A stretch of 64,000 nt of DNA from Margaritifera margaritifera (lineage: Eukaryota; Mollusca; Bivalvia; Unionida; Margaritiferidae): the NCBI GenBank assembly GCA_029931535.1, contig JAQPZY010001234.1, positions 1,081,501 through 1,145,500 on the forward strand, read 5' to 3'. The notes below the pieces were generated by a model. It ran no database searches. It was not told where the DNA came from and saw only the letters and a program-made list of their open reading frames with translations. The position numbers and the translations under genes are program-made. Of the stretch, positions 61,778 through 64,000 are shown in pieces (within the stretch, counting starts at the first letter, position 1; each line of letters begins with the position of its first letter).

Positions 61778-62352
61778 AGTGCATGTAAATACTCAGTTGT
61801 ATTTTTTGTGTGTGGCTTATTTGCATAGTTGTATTCTCCTATATCTGATAGAGATGATACTAATTTGCTTCTAGTAATGTTTCCTTTTCATTATTTAATA
61901 AATAATTAATTGAAAAGATGAATCTCTTAATAGATCAGTACCTGTTTTCAGTGTTGCAGTTTTAAAAAATCCCTTAGGGTGCCATTGGTGACATTGGAAT
62001 GTTACTTTGTTTGCCCTTTTATTTGCCCAACATAAAGTAGAACATATTATGTTATGCTGTCTGTCTATTCATCTGTCTGTCTCTTAACAATTTTTTTTCT
62101 CCATGCAATAACCGAGTTATCCAATATCTACAGTCACCAAACTCACTTGCCTTTTGGATAAGGAAGAACCACATTGATTTTGGGGTCAAAAGGTCAAGGT
62201 CTCAGTGACTGAAAGGAGATAAATAGTTTCTGCACAATAACTTTAGTTCTCCATATCTATAGTTACCAAACATTGTGGATGGCTTGCATTTGGGGTACAT
62301 TTCAGGGTCAAAGGACATGATCAGTGTGACTGAGAAAAAAAAAAATGGTTTC
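61778..62352. other. intron; dispersed 'ggtcaaggtc' repeat
   Basis: 62030-62345 carries two blocks of the repeat described at 53340-54290. The rest is unremarkable. Confidence 0.5.
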
Positions 62353-64000
62353 TCCATTTAATACATTCCCCAATCACATTATTGTTAGGAAATAAGGTCT
62401 GCAACCTCTTGAATGTAGAGGTCCCAGAAAGACGAATATGTAACCTTTCTCATCTATATATCTTATAGACGAAGAGAAGAAACTCTTATCTGTTACCTCC
62501 CCTTACCACTGCTATGTGGCTACCCATTAACCAGTTGTTTACCAGTTTGACCCTTTGCTGCAGTATGAACAACTTCACACCACATTGCCTCACAATATAT
62601 ACAAAATCTACTTGAATTCTACCCATCCTCACAGAAAGTCTAATATTATTTTATTTTAAAAAATGTATTTGCTACATGTTGACATCATTAGTTTTCAATT
62701 TTAATCAATATTTTTGTGTATTTTTTGCAGTGTTTGGACTTCAGTTTCTCACATTGTACTCCAGCACACTATCATTGGTGTTCATTGGTGATTGTCTTGT
62801 TTGTGTAGACTGTTTGAATTTTTTCATTTCTGTGCATTATTGGTGATAAGTGAACATGTTTAGTTTAAAAGCAGCTGTTGAAGAAATGTACAGAATGTTA
62901 TCACCATCAGAGCTCTGACCACTGCCATGTGTGTGCCATGCCTATCATGTTAAAGTCTCAGTTGATGTTAAAGATGTAGACGAATACCCTTCCCACCATT
63001 GACTGCAGCAGTCAGTTAAGATTCAAGAAATTGGCCATTTTTTTTTTTTATAGGATCCAGGACTTAAGGAATTAAAGGACTTTCTTTTCAGAAAACAGGT
63101 TACCAGCATTGTTCTTGTCCTGGTGATACTGTATGCTTTCAGAGACATACAGTGCTGACTTGCCAAGCTTGGATAAAAACATTTCGGTGGTGAACATGTC
63201 AATCCCGCTGTTTTATACGATGGATCGCTGTGTTTTTCATGTCATGTCCAAGTTATTGTGGAATATGGTGCCCACTACGTCAATGCTTGACCTGGCATCA
63301 GTAGCAATTTTTTACCTTGCCAAAAAATCAGGAAGTGAGCATCATTCCATGGGTAACAGTCTACTGGCTTCATTCATTTAGACCTGGTGAGATGAGACAC
63401 CTTTTTCCACTTGTCTTCACAGAAGTCACACTTTGACTTATTGCTCACTGCCATTTGGTGCACCATTGTTGTTCACAAACTGAATTGAAGATGTACAGAA
63501 CAGGCAGCACAAGAGCTGCCTCTCCAGCTTTCCTTACTGCCATCTCTGGCATTTAAGGCACATCAGTCTTGGCTGCAATGGAGTTATAATATAGCAAAAG
63601 GAGAGGAGGCCAAAAACTGCCCAGCAGTTTCGTTTTTTGCTTAAATTCAGATGGTAGCAGGACCCTCAATCAAATACAGTTTAATAAATGGGATAGGAAA
63701 CAAGGTTTCTCTTTCTCCAAGCTTCTTAATAATTGCCAGTGACTTGCCCCCCCCCCCCCCCAGCCCCACCCACCAACAACCTGCCTGTAGGCTCAAGAAT
63801 CCTTCACTTTTGGTGGGTTTGGATCAACCTTTTTCCAGAAAATGAATGGGCAATCTAAGTCGTTTTGGAGGGACTTTGGATTTCAAAGTATGAACACAGT
63901 AATGTATGGAGAACATCTGATATCCATAAGAAAAAAATACTCCTTGAAAACATTTGGCAGTTGATGAAAAGTCTTTGAGAAACAACTATCTGGGGCTGTA
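62353..64000 (+). mobile_element. DIRS-like retrotransposon copy B2 (5' part, cut by window end)
   Basis: 5' inverted repeat at 62353-62530 (aatcacattattgttaggaa; gaaagacgaatatg; agaaactcttatctgttac) matches 34955-35150 of B1. ORF1 remnants follow: MFSLKAAVEEMYRMLSPSEL at 62857, then NISVVNMSIPLFYTMDRCVF and LDLASVAIFYLAKKSGSEH at 63170-63350. At 63610-63860 come text pieces equal to B1 at 38920-39190 (gccagtgacttgcc; cagaaaatgaatgggcaatc). A poly-C run lies at 63748. Stops abound. Reverse transcriptase and recombinase would lie beyond 64000. Confidence 0.75.

Overview
The window is animal genomic DNA, not prokaryotic. Short coding blocks with GT/AG boundaries and matching phases lie far apart in AT-rich DNA full of degenerate transposons, tRNA-derived SINEs and minisatellites. 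The mix (DIRS-like elements, a Penelope-like element, piggyBac, hAT, SINEs, dispersed 'ggtcaaggtcac' and 'agctcacctgg' repeats) suggests a lophotrochozoan, most likely a mollusc. The species call is inference only.

The one host gene I can support is a semaphorin on the + strand. Eight consecutive sema-domain exons run from 7730 to 60452: 7730-7834, 25202-25289, 26724-26882, 34055-34179, 34655-34760, 51990-52044, 55367-55502 and 60257-60452. They join phase by phase (0/0/1/1/0/1/2/0, leaving in phase 1) into about 323 residues with family signatures such as PDCQNHIRV, LVCGT, GLCPFDP, PVIYR, FFREEAVEF, SRVAKVC, KARLLC and AICAY. The 5' exons (signal peptide, start of sema) and the 3' exons (end of sema, PSI and later domains) lie outside the window. 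No other host gene was recognised.

The rest is mainly intron, and its repeats have a readable history. 1-7.7 kb: non-LTR reverse transcriptase scrap, hAT pseudogene, DIRS-like copy A1. 7.8-25.2 kb intron: SINE, a foldback element with arms of at least 350 bp, DIRS copy A2 (12.6-19.96 kb) carrying a nested hAT-like element that itself carries a MITE, a 45/46-bp minisatellite, then a 39-bp minisatellite that ends exactly at a sema splice acceptor and whose units copy that acceptor. 25.2-34.8 kb: sema exons, a tandem copy of one exon, and 50-bp and TA arrays. 34.8-52 kb intron: DIRS copy B1, interrupted by a piggyBac element with TTAA duplication that itself holds a SINE with a 13-bp duplication; a Penelope-like insertion with 16-bp target duplication and a hammerhead-like motif; several more arrays. 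52-62 kb: SINEs, a DIRS fragment, a Tigger-like scrap, and 65-bp and 40-bp arrays on either side of the last exon. 62.35-64 kb: 5' part of DIRS copy B2, cut by the window end.

All transposon genes seen are broken by stops, frameshifts or deletions. The most unusual feature is the array of about 23 copied splice-acceptor sequences directly upstream of sema exon 25202-25289.
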